Assembly: GCA_030562195.1 (NCBI GenBank)
Contig: CM060201.1
Span: 25,340,067 to 25,404,066, forward strand
Length of the DNA stretch: 64,000 bases
Source: Nipponacmea schrenckii
Lineage: Eukaryota; Mollusca; Gastropoda; Lottiidae
Reading direction: 5' to 3'
Of the stretch, positions 10,801 to 23,500 are shown piece by piece. Under the pieces are notes generated by a model. It saw only the letters and a list, made by a program, of their open reading frames with translations. It searched no databases and was not told the origin of the DNA. Made by a program: the position numbers and the translations under genes. Position 1 is the stretch's first letter, and every line of letters begins with the position of its first letter.

Positions 10801-13800
10801 CCACAGGTATGGTAATTTATTTTTCTATATAATCCAGGAGCCGCATTGGCTCAGTGAGTCAGAGGCTTGTCTGCTCTCCTGAGGGTCCAGGGTTCAATCC
10901 TGGCAAGGGTCGAAATGAACTTTCAGATTTTTTAGCCCAGTTTCCCCCTGTCAGTGATGCAGGTCAGAGTGGCAGACATGGAAAAGCGTCTAGTTGTTCA
11001 GATCTAACAATAAACCGAGGCCCTGTGTGCTACTGGCAGATCTATATATATGGCTATTCATAATCTTTTTGTTGTTTTTTCCTGTTTTGTATTATTCCTT
11101 GTGTTCCTTTAAAGAGAAAACTTTTTAAAAAGTCCAGGCCTAATTTTCAGCCTTATTAAAAATGTTATTATTTTTTTTTTTATTCATGTTTTTTTTTGTA
11201 GGAAAACAATGCTTTTTTTGTAACAACGAATTTGATAGTAACTCCAGCTCAAGAACAAGGTGTATGTGAAGAAGTAAGTTTTGATTCTTTTTTATTGTCA
11301 CAGTGAAGTTCCAGATAGAAATGGTGACAAAAATTCCCTGAAATCCTCTTTAACAATGTATTTATGCTGAAGGGCATTTGTGGAGTTGATTTCTCAAGTT
11401 TGCTAGTTAATTCACTCATACATGTGTAATCTACCAATTTCGTCGGGTTTCTACCCCTTTTGCATGCTGTCTCCAGATCTACTGCCTGCTTCAGAAAAAT
11501 TACTTTACCTTTCATTCTGTGCAATTAATGATGGAGAGAAGTCATGAATTACAGTTTTGGAAAAAGGAACATTTAATTTAGATGGTTTGGAACAACCTTG
11601 TATCCATCCTTTAAAAATTCATGAATTTACACGCTTTGAAAAAAATCTACCGATTTTTCACCCAATCTCCCGATTTTTCAAGACAAATCTCCCGATTTTT
11701 TTTCATGACCTGTACACATGTATGAATTCACTTACTCATGTATCAGGAAGTTAAGAACCAATTCTAAATTTTCTCTCCTATATGTCACTTCCTTAACTTC
11801 CTTAAGTGGCATTTAGTAGTTGGAGAATATACATTTCATCCGTGTTTGATATGTATTGTTTATTTCTATATGTTGTGCAAATTGTTTTGATATATTTAAT
11901 GTTTAGTAACATGTTTTATATCAATAGAGCCCGTCGGTAGAGGATGGTATATGCAGTCCAACTAAACCATGTATACCAAATACACCAGTTGTCAATGGCA
12001 ACGGTAATTATTTTTTTCATTTTAGTTCAAAACCCCAAATTTGTCTCTTTTTTGTGAATGTTTGCACAATGGGTGAGGTCAAATCTCATGTAAGTGTTAA
12101 CACCATCACATAACATGAAATTTGAACTCATTCTTAATGTTAATATACAGTGTACTTGGAGTAATCCGACAAACTCGCTAATCCAACATTATTTTGCGGT
12201 CCCAATATATTGTTGATTACTTTAGAGTACATTGTTTTATAACACCAAATTAACCCCGTAACACTTACACAGAATACTAACACTAGATTTGACCATACCC
12301 AATGTCTTGATACATCGCAATATGATATGCCACAATATATACATATCAGAAAGAGTGGTCTTGCATTGATAATTTACGATATCAAGCAATATCTAGAAAT
12401 AATAAGTCATTCAAATGTATAAACTTGGCACTAGTAAATTACCTATAGCATTTTTCTCTGATTATCATACAATACAGCAGTAAAAAAAATATATGTAGCT
12501 CTAATAATGATACATATTGTATCAAAGCCCTTATATCATGATACATATTGTTATACAGCCCTTATATTGTGACACATATTGTATTATGGCCTATATATCA
12601 TGATATGCATTATTTTGCAGCCCTTAAATTGTGATACATATTGTATCGTGACATGGCTCTGCAATACCAAGTATGTGATATTCTTAGGTGATAAAATACA
12701 AGAACTTTGTAAAAATATATGACTAATGTAAAACTTTATGTTGCAAATATTTTATTGGTTATCAACAGGTGTAAAGACTGGTGAATGTAAACAGTCTAGT
12801 AGAAATGAATCTGTTAGTGTCTGTATGATATATGCTTGGTGTCCTGTAGAAAAAGATGCCAAGTAAGTCAACTGAATTAACACACTTTAAATTGGTTGGA
12901 ATAAGGTTCTATTGATTCAATAATTATTGGAGTCTAGTTGAATCTTTTCTCATATCTGTTAGATATCTGTAATTTCTTATCTGAGGTCTAGTGTGGTTCA
13001 TTATCTTAGGTCTAGTGTGTGGTTCCTTATCTTAGGTCTAGGTTCCTTATCTTAGGTCTAGTCTGTGGTTCCTAATCTTAGGTCTAGTCTGTGGTTCCAT
13101 ATCTTAGGTCTAGTCTGTGGTTCCTTATCTTAGGTCTAGGTACCTTATCTTAGGTCTAGTCTGTGGTTCATTATCTTAGGTCTAGGTTCCTTATCTGAGG
13201 TCTAGTCTGTGGTTCCTTATCTTAGGTCTAGTCTGTGGTTCCTTATCTTAGGTCTAGTCTGTGGTTCCTTATCTTAGGTCTAGTCTGTGGGTCCTTATTT
13301 TAGGTCTAGGTTCCTTATCTTAGGTCTTGTCTGCGGTTCATTATCTTAGGTCTAGTCTGTGGTTCCTTATCTTAGGTCTAGTCTATGGTTCATTATCTAA
13401 GTTTTAGTCTGTGGTTCATTATCTTATGTCTAGTCTTTGGTTCCTTATCCTAGGTATAGTCTGTGGTTTCTTATCTTAGGTCTAGTCTGTGGTTCCTTAT
13501 CTTAGGTCTAGGTTTCTTATATTAGGTCTAGTCTGTGGTTCCTTATCTTAGGTCTATTCTGTGGTTCGTTATCTTAGTTCTAGTCTGTGGTTCATTATCT
13601 TTACAAGGTAAAGTTGGACATGAGGTCTAGGAATTAATTTTGTCAGCCGCATATGCATTAGTTTTTTTTTAATTTTTTATGAATCAAGGACACTGATAGC
13701 ATTTCACAATTTCAATTTTCATTTAAGATGTCTGTGGTTCCTGCGATTGTGTTTGTATATATGTCTACAGCATTTTTTTCTTTCAGACCTGCAGAGCCAG

Positions 13801-14432
13801 TCTTACTTGCATCACAAAATTTCACAGTTTTCATCAAAAATAACATCAAATTTCCCAAATTTAACGTCAGTAGGTAGGTATGAAAACTTTCTACTTTGGT
13901 TTTACAAGTTGGTAATGGTACTTCTTACTTGGTTATTTTCTGTCTAGCCCATGAAATATACAAGGCATACCTGCCATGATGGAAGTTTTTGAATGAAGCG
14001 AATTGATTGGATTGTTTGAAAGTGATTAAAAGGCAAACCAATCAAATCTCTACATTCTGTGATACAGGAAAGGTGGCTATTGTAGTCAAGGCATAAGTAC
14101 AAAATTTGTAATAGCTTGACATTGTCCTAAAAAATTTTGACCACCGATAAATTTCATTACTGCAAATCAAGAGCATACTCCATTGACCCTTAGAATGAAT
14201 TACTTCCCCTTCGAACAATCAAGTCAGGCTACCAGGCTCCATATTTACTAGCAGCACTGCAAGAGTGAAGATGTTTATGCCTGTTTCATTTGAGTCCTTA
14301 ACTAACCTTTTGGTGGTTGTTTAACAACCTTCATAGAGTTCTTTGTTTTACTTATTTGTTACAGTTAAATTATTATTTTGTTTTGTTTGATTTATTTGTG
14401 GCAAATAAAATTTGTTTACCTTTTTTTTTGTT

Positions 14433-14500
<68 letters not shown>

Positions 14501-17500
14501 CTAAGATGGGAAGCTTCGCTTAAGAAACGGAAAAAGATAGACCCTTTTTTCTTTTCACTTTTTTTTATTTTTATTTTGGGGTAAACAAAATGAATATTCC
14601 AACATGAAATTTTCCTTTCCAAAGTGGTAGGTTGCAAATATGGGGAAAAAAAGGAAAATTTTAAGCACAGATCGGGGCGCAAATAAAATCCCAAATCGGC
14701 TGAATTTTTACAGTTTTTTATAAACTTAATAGGCCTTCAATTTTAAAAACATTGAAAAAATTTTTTGATCACTTCCGGTTTGAGCGTGGGGACTTCCGTT
14801 TTTTTCGTCTCATGTCGGGCGACCCTGCTTCCGATGTAATTCAAAATTCTAAACAAAATCAGTATATTTTAGCTATACTAAATGATTTTAATCCCCTGAG
14901 ATGAAGAAAAATTAAATTGAATGTTGCGCATGCGCAGTTTTCAAAAATGGCAAATTTTCTTAAAAATTTAATAAGTCCGCCAATTATTAACCGATTTTTA
15001 TGATTTTGGTCTTTATCGAAACCTTGATACTTTATCTAAAAAAGTTGGGAACAGAATTTTGATTTTCGAATTTGAATTTTTTTTATGCCCGTTCGAATTT
15101 TTCGAAAATTTTAAAAACTCTATATCTCGTGACCTTGACCTTAAATGACCTTGACATTTCAGATGTAGAATGTCATTGACCTCAGCTGTCTATAGATGTG
15201 CTGATATTGCATGACAAATATTAACTTCCGGTTTTATAGCCCACCGAAATCTGACTATTTTGCAATTTTGTATGGTTATGTTATACTTTGGGGCTCTAAT
15301 GTTCGGATCGATCTGAAATTTACAGGATATAGATAGATACGCAACACAATTAAAAATATATCATCAAAATTTTTTGATCACTTCCGGTTTGGGCGTGGGG
15401 ACTTCCGTTTTTTTTTTTTTATCTCATTTCAGGCGACCCTACATCCCGTGTAATTCAAGAATGTAAGCAAAAACAGTACACTAGCTATACAAAATAATTT
15501 GCATCCCTCGAGAAGAAAAAAATTCAAATTGCTAATAAAATTTATTTATTTTTTTTTAAAATTTTTGCATACAAATTCAAAAAATATCTCTTTATAAAGC
15601 TGTGAATTAGCAAATTATCACATAGCTTGAATTTTCTCTCTATGTTAATTACAACCAAAGTTACAAAATAATGTTTAAATTTGAATATAGAGAGTTTAAA
15701 TTTCATGACAAATTGACATCTTACTACCTACTTAAATTTTTGTTTGGAATTTATGTAAATATCCTACCGAAATCTTAGACATGTACAAAAATCTAATAAG
15801 GGAAATGATAGTAGAAACTTATAGTAGAAAAAATTGCCTATATAGCGGGAAAATTTACGCTTACAATTGTAGGCTGAAAAGTACCGGAATTGAAAGCTAG
15901 CAGGTTAGAAGTTTCAAAATGTTCGAAATCCATGGGATAACGCACAGTTGCCACGCTCGGAGCTGTTCACAGTTCTATTTTATATTTTTAATTGGTGTTC
16001 ATCCTTTTGCGTTCATATTATTACAAGTACATGCTAAGAAAATTGAATAAAAATTCTTTCTCTTTCTATTGCATGTTGCATGGAAACAATTCAATCTAGA
16101 ACCTTGAAAACAAATTTTTAAGATAAATTTGATTTTTGCAGAAAGAATGTTGAAGAGTCATTTCAAATGGATTTGACAATCTAAAGATGTAGAAGATCTA
16201 ATTATTTAAAAATAGATCCAACTAACAAATTCCTTACGTTACTGAATATTATAAATGATTGCCTTTTCTCCCCTTCCATTCTTACTTTTTTTGATTTCCA
16301 TTTTATGCTATGCAGACGGAATTTGCCAGACAGTGCATCAGATGCCTTTCTCCAGAGTTGTAGGTATGCAAATGATGAGGAAAATAAGTCTTGTCCAATA
16401 TTTCAACTTGCACAGATCGTGGGATCAGCAAATCAAGACTACCGTAAAATGGCAGAGCAGGTAGAATTTCCTTTCTGAGTTTTTTTATATCAAGCTTAAT
16501 TTCCTTCATTTAAAAAGATTGTAAAAAGTTTTTCTGAATTTTTGTATGGGTATCAGGCCCATCAGGTGCATCTAATTGTACAATTCCGGTTATTTTTTCA
16601 GATGTCTGTGGTTCCTGATATTACACAATAAAATAAGTGCTTGATGACATTGCTAATCTTAAAATATGCTTGTATCACATAAGGTCTCTAACACGTGGTT
16701 TTAGTGGAATTGCAGGAACCACAGATGTCTGATTTAAAATTGGAATGGTGCAAATTGATTCTATAAGTGTCTCTGATACACATTAAATAGTTAGAAAAAT
16801 TCTTTACTATTCCTTTAAACACCCACACATAAGATATATATACATTACAAGTCAGATATTATCTCTTAGATTTATATTATAACTGCTTAGTAAGCGTTTA
16901 CTTATAAGTAGGACACTTGGCCAAAACAAATCATTCAGTGAACAGACACTCTCTAATTTAACATCTATTGTTGTTAGGAATAGTTATGTACATGTATTTA
17001 GATATATGATTTTGATACTTGGGGGTGTAAATACATGGTTGCTGGTCAGGTAATGAAGGTGGTCGCTTATCAGTCGTTCATTACATTGAAAACTCATAGT
17101 GGGGACTTTATTGTGGTAGCTTATTGAAGATGGGCTCTTAATAAAGGTGGTCATGTGAGCAGGATATGATTTTGGCAAGTACTTTATTGGGATAATGGGT
17201 ATTTTTCTTCTGAAATTAGAAAAAATAATATCTCGCCTAATGGACGAGAAGTATAGTACCTGTTATATACAGATTGTTTTTAGTTTGCTATGAACAAGGT
17301 TGTCATTTAAGTTTAGATTTTTGGAATACGCCACTATCATTTCCTGCCTATAGACATGGGGGATTCTCTTGAAGACTCTTATAATGGGCATGAATTATTT
17401 TACTTGCTAGACTTTTATTAAGTGAAAAAATTATTTTGAAGAAGCTTTATTGCACATTTGAGATCAGCATCCATTATGAGAAACATTTTTTTTTATAAAT

Positions 17501-20500
17501 ATTGATAGTGCTTTATTCTCTGTTTAGAAATATATAACTGCTATTTCAAGAATTATTTCATATATAATATATTTCATATTTTTATTCTTTTAGAAATACA
17601 TTTGACCACATTTGTAGAACATTATTCTGACAGAAATTAATTCTTTTAGAAAATCATTATTTTCATTATTAAAACATCATTCTTCTAGAAAATCATTATT
17701 TTCATTTCTAATACATATAATTTCTAGAAAATGATTATTTTAATTGTTAACATCAATCCTCTTGCAAATCAATATTTTCACTTTAATAGAAAATCATTAT
17801 TTTCATTTTTAATACATCATTCTTTTAGAAAATCATTATTTTCATATTTAAAACATTCTTTTAGAAAATCATTATTTTCATTTTTGATATATCATTCTTC
17901 TAGAAAATCATTATTTTCAATTTAAAGCATCTCTCTTTAGAAAGTCATTGTTTTGATTTTTAAACAATTCTTCTAAAAAATCATTATTTTCAATTCAATA
18001 CATCTTTCTGTTAGAAAATCATTATTTTCATTTTTAAAACATTCTTTTAGAAAATCATTGTTTTCACTTTAAAACTATATTGTTCTAGAAAATCATTATT
18101 TTCATTTTTTATACATCATTCTTTTAGAAAATCATTATTTTTATTTTAAAAAAACATTCTTTTAAAAAATCATTATTTTCAATTTAAAGCAATAAAATTT
18201 TTTGTGTTTTGGTATCTTTTGTAGAACATTATCCTATTCAAAAATCATAATTTAACAGTCTGTTTGAAAATCACCATTTTTATCTGTAGACCCTCATTCT
18301 TCTAGAAAATCATAACTTATATAACCTGTGTTATGTAGTGGATATATTTGTAGAGGAAAGGCAATCTTTTATTATATTTCTGATATTTAAACTTGTTACA
18401 ATTTTTCTTTTTATAATTTGTTTAATTTTCAATGAATTTTATTAACAATAAAACTTTTGCTAGTTGATACTAATTACTTTAAATTAATTACATTAACAGC
18501 TTTTCCATTGAGTTTATCTGGTTCCCCAACCACTTTAATCTCAATCCAAAAAGTCGCTAATTATTGACAGTGATTCACAACACTACAGACGTGATGCAAG
18601 CAAACGTCAAACTACAACACCGTAACGGTTCATCAATTTTACCAACGTAAACACACAAAACTAGCTTTAGCCGGCTTTTTGGTACATTGTAAACACAGTT
18701 TATATTTGATAATGTTGTGACTCTTTTTTCTTTTCTGACATTTATGTACTGACTTGTAGTAATTTAAACCTGAAAGTCATAAGATTTTAACCAAAGGATG
18801 AGCACCAATTAAAGATTCTGCACCGTGCTCATTTCAGACCTGCCATTTTTATTTCTTGCAGACGTAATATATTAGGTTTCCTTGACGATAAGGAATTGGC
18901 TGCATGTCGATTCGATTCTAAAGATATAAAGAATCGGTTTTGTCCTATTTTTGTATTGAATGATATTATTGAAAGCTCTGGTCAACAATATGAACACCTT
19001 GCCACCTCGGTACGATATTTGTCAAATTATAGTTTGAATGTTTTATTTAGTGAATATTGTCTCCAATACCTTTTGAAGGTGTGGAGTTGTTTTTTGTATT
19101 AGAACTCACACCATCATTTGAATTCTGAAAGAAAGAATTTTCAATTAATCACTATTAAAGGTATAGGATGAACAAAGGAATCGTGGTGGCTCAGTGGGTT
19201 AGATGCTTCCCCGCTAACCTGAAGGTCCCGGGTTTGATCCCGGCAAAGGTGCTAGAGTCTGTGCATAAAGATCTCTCAACAGTTGGAAATCGAATAAGGG
19301 CAGGCTGATGCCGCTGTCCTGGCAAAATTTCCCTCAAAGCACACTGCATGGTCTTGCCCCTCTAAATTAGCCAATAAGGTGCAGAAAAGTAGGACGTAAA
19401 ACTCCATTCATTTCATGTCATTTAGGATGAACAAAAAAAATTAGATTTTTAAAAGTGCCCCAAATGAGTCTAGGTTTAGCATTGGATTTACCTGATGTCA
19501 GAATTTTATCACAGAATCCTCTATTATCCAATAAGTACATAAAACAAAGTTTTTATAATATAATGTGTTTTGCAATTCTATCTGCCAGCCCAAAGTTCAA
19601 ATATATGACTTTAATTTCAATGTAAAGGACATGAACTGCTTAACAGTAATATTAAGTTATAATTTATTTAGGGAGGAGTTGTACAGATTTTGATACAGTG
19701 GAATTGTAATCTGGACTACAGTCAATCAGAGTGTGTACCAGAATATCATTTCAGAAGACTGGATAGTGATGACTACAAGGTTTCTAAAGGTTTTAATTTT
19801 AGGTTTGTATTTTGTTTTATACACCCACATGAAATTTGGAGCATATACTAGCATCAACCATGTTGGTCGGTCCGTCTGTTCTTCTGCATTTGCTGAAAAC
19901 TCCAGAAGGTTCTTGACAGATTTGACAAAGATTTTCAAAGTCCTTGGATGTCCATAATCAATCAAGAAGCCAAAGATTGATTGCAAATTGAAAAGAAGTT
20001 GAAAAGAGAAAGAAAGAAATAACTATATTTTACAAGGATAACAACTTAGGTTCACAAGTCCGCGGTGACAGGGATCCTTTCTACCAGCCGGTCCGTGGCC
20101 AAATTCTTGGCATTGGTCTTTCCCGGATTATCCATACCCATTTACAGCTAGGTGGACTGGAATTTGCCATAGTAACAGCTCAGTTGACCTTGTGCTTAAG
20201 CTATGTTTCATTTAATTGACTTGTTTTCAATCATAATTTCCTGGGCATCAGAAAGGCATCAAACAGTCAATATTTGTGGAATTGCAGGAACCACAGACGT
20301 CCAATTGAAAAAATTAGAATGGTGTAAATTGATGCTTTAAGTAGCCCTATACACATATTAAATTTACAAAACCTCTTTAAAATCTTTTTGTTTATTATAG
20401 ATATGCTGAGAACTATATTGAGAATGGTGTTTCTAAAAGAACATTGATTAAGGCATATGGTATCAGATTTATAGTCACTGTTGAAGGTCAAGCAGGAAAA

Positions 20501-23500
20501 TTTAATGTTGTGCCTTTAATACTCAATGTTGGCAGTGGTATAGCCTTATTATCTGTGGTAAGTTTTGGCACTTTGAGCACAGTGTATTCACAGGAAGTAA
20601 AGGAGCACTTTGAGCACTGTGTGTTCAAAGGAAGTAAAGGAGCCCTTTGAGCACAGTGTGTTCACATGGAGTAAAGGAGCACTTTGAGCTCTGTGTGTTC
20701 ACAGGAAGTAAAGGAGCCCTTTGAGCTTTGTGTGTTCACAGGAAGTAAAGGAGCACTTTGAGCACTGTGTGTTCACATGGAGTAAAGGAGCACTTTGGGC
20801 ACTGCGTGTTCACATGAAATAAGGGAGCCCTTTGAGCATTGTGTGTTCACATGAAGTAAAGGAGCCCTTTGAGCACTGTGTGTTCACATGGAGTAAAGGA
20901 GCCCTTTGAGCATTGTGTGTTCACATGAAATAAGGGAGCCCTTTGAGCATTGTGTTTTCACATGAAGTAAAGGAGCCCTTTGAGCACTGTGTTATCACAG
21001 GAAGTTAAGGAGCCCTTTGAGCACTGTGTTTTCACATGAAGTAAAGGAGCACTGTGTGTTCACATGAAGTAAAGGAGCACTGTGTGTTCACATGAAGTAA
21101 AGGAGCACTATGAGCACTGTGTTTTCACATGAAGTAAAGGAGCCCTTTGAGCACTGTGTTTTCACATGAAGTAAAGGAGCCCTTTGAGCACTGAGTTTTC
21201 ACATGAAGTAAAGGAGCCCTTTGAGCACTGTGTTTTCACAGGAAGTAAAGGAGCACTTTGAGCACTGTGTTTTCACATGAAGTAAAGGAGCACTTTGAGC
21301 ACTGTGTTTTCACATGAAGTAAAGGAGCCCTTTGAGCACTGTGTTTTCACATGAAGTAAAGGAGCCCTTTGAGCACTGAGTTTTCACAGGAAGTAAAGGA
21401 GCCCTTTGAGCACTGAGTTTTCACATGAAGTAAAGGAGCCCTTTGAGCACTGTGTTTTCACAGGAAGTAAAGGAGCACTTTGAGCACTGTGTTTTCACAT
21501 GAAGTAAAGGAGCCCTTTGAGCACTGTGTTTTCACAGGAAGTAAAGGAGCACTTTGAGCACTGTGTGTTCACATGAAGTAAAGGAGCACTTTGAGCACTG
21601 TGTTTTCACAGGAACTAAAGGAGCCCTTTGAGCACTGTGTTTTCACAGGAAGTAAAGGAGCCCTTTGAGCACTGTGTGTTCACATAAGTAAAGGCTATGC
21701 ACTTTGACATGTCTTAAAATCTCTAGAATTTAGGCAAGGCTTAAAACCTCAATGACAAGGTCCTCTAGGACAAGGTCCTCTAGGACAAGGTTCTCTAGGA
21801 CAAGACTTACTTAAAAAAAAAAAACCTGGGACCGAACTCCAGACAGGTTCGTTCTTAGGCCTTTTGACCTTTTGTATCTTTTCACAGTCCTATTGTCCCA
21901 TTCCTTTTGTCTCATTCCTATTGTCCCATTTCTGTTGTCTCATCCCTATTGTCCCATTTCGGTTGTCCCTTTCCCATTTTATGTAGTGCTTTTTTTAAAT
22001 ATGTCTTCACTACAAAAAATGAAAAAATGTTAAGGTCAAATAAGTGAAATAGAATTTTCACGTTAAAAGTGTTTGCCAAAATCGAAACTCAAATTAAAAT
22101 TTTGATTACGCAAAGTGTTACACTGTTATAATATTATCTTTTCTAGGCTACTATAATTTGTGATATAGTGGTTTTGTATTTCTTGAAAGCCAGATTTTTT
22201 TTCCGTGAAAAGAAATATTTGGATGTAAAGGGAACAGATGCCTATGAGGTTAGTTAAAATTTTGTTAATTTTTTCTGATTTAAGATTTACATGTGTTGAT
22301 GTGTTCAATAAGACATTTTAGAACTGAGTTTTGAATGTCTAAGTCGACAGAATTCAAAATTGCCGATTGAGAAATAGAAAGGTAAACGGTGTGATACTGT
22401 TAGATTGAAGCCAGAATTGAAATCTGTTTAGAACTAACCAATCAAGTGCCACCTATGGTATCTTGTACTCCTGGATTAATGTAAAAGATCACATGACCGT
22501 TGTCTGATCTTCTTGGAATAGATTATTGCCACTTCTGATCCTATGGCGTCTGACTGTCTTCATAACCATATAAGTGCTGAACATCCAGACCAAACATTTG
22601 TTTCGTTCTTTTATTAGCTTTTATACTTAATTTTGCCAGTAAGGGTCTTGAACTTTTGACATATTAACCTTTTGACCTAAGCTGTTTTAACCAATCAGAT
22701 TTCTGCCCTCTTGCACTGCTGTTTTGTGTAGTCTGTGTCAGTGTCTTATGTTCCCAAAAAGACGCTTATTTATTCGCTTCAACAGGTTTGGTCAAAGGGT
22801 TAAATAAGGAACATTCTATAGCTAAGCCGGCTGCCATTAGACCTTAACTCAAGTGACAAAATTAAAACAAAAGCTTAAACAAAAACAAATTCTAAGTGAA
22901 ATTTGAAACATGTCAAGGATCTCCTCATTGAAGGTTGCATGTAATATTTGGAAATGGATTCAATTTAATTTTAAACTGATTAATTTGAAATATTGTAAGA
23001 TGTTACAAAACAAATTGTAAATAATTTTACAATTACAGTCAAATCCCTTAGAGAAAACGGCAGTTCAGTACGAATCTTTTAAGTAAGCCTTTTGCTGTAA
23101 CCTGTTTGAAAATTATTCCCACTGCTTCACAAAATGGCAGACAATCCATATGTTCCTGAATATTTAAAGGGGCACTTTGCAAAATGTTCATTAAAAATGG
23201 TAATGATTGAATTATTTCTGAAATATTCTATTTACATTCATTCATCTGCTTGATCAAACTGAATTTGTTTAAAAGGTTTATCGATAATGGAACATACTAA
23301 TACCCCGTTCAGACGGCAAAAGTTAAGCTCTCAGAGCAGCTTATATTTCGTTGTGTGAACGTGGAGCAGGTGATTTTAAGCTGGCTTAAATTCACCTGTT
23401 CCCGATGTAGCTCGAAGAAGGGTTTAAAAGTTAAGCCACTAATTTTTTCTCGTCTGAACGGACCTGGCTTAAATTCGCCAGATACTGATTTAACACGCGT

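Noticed and set aside
14317..14694. Open frames rich in phenylalanine or lysine
   Set aside because: They are translations of the T homopolymer at 14429-14497.
16255..16464. Plus-strand frame with a hydrophobic start, at first sight a small secreted protein
   Set aside because: It overlaps P2X exon 7a in a different frame; the exon 7a frame matches P2X and has proper splice sites.
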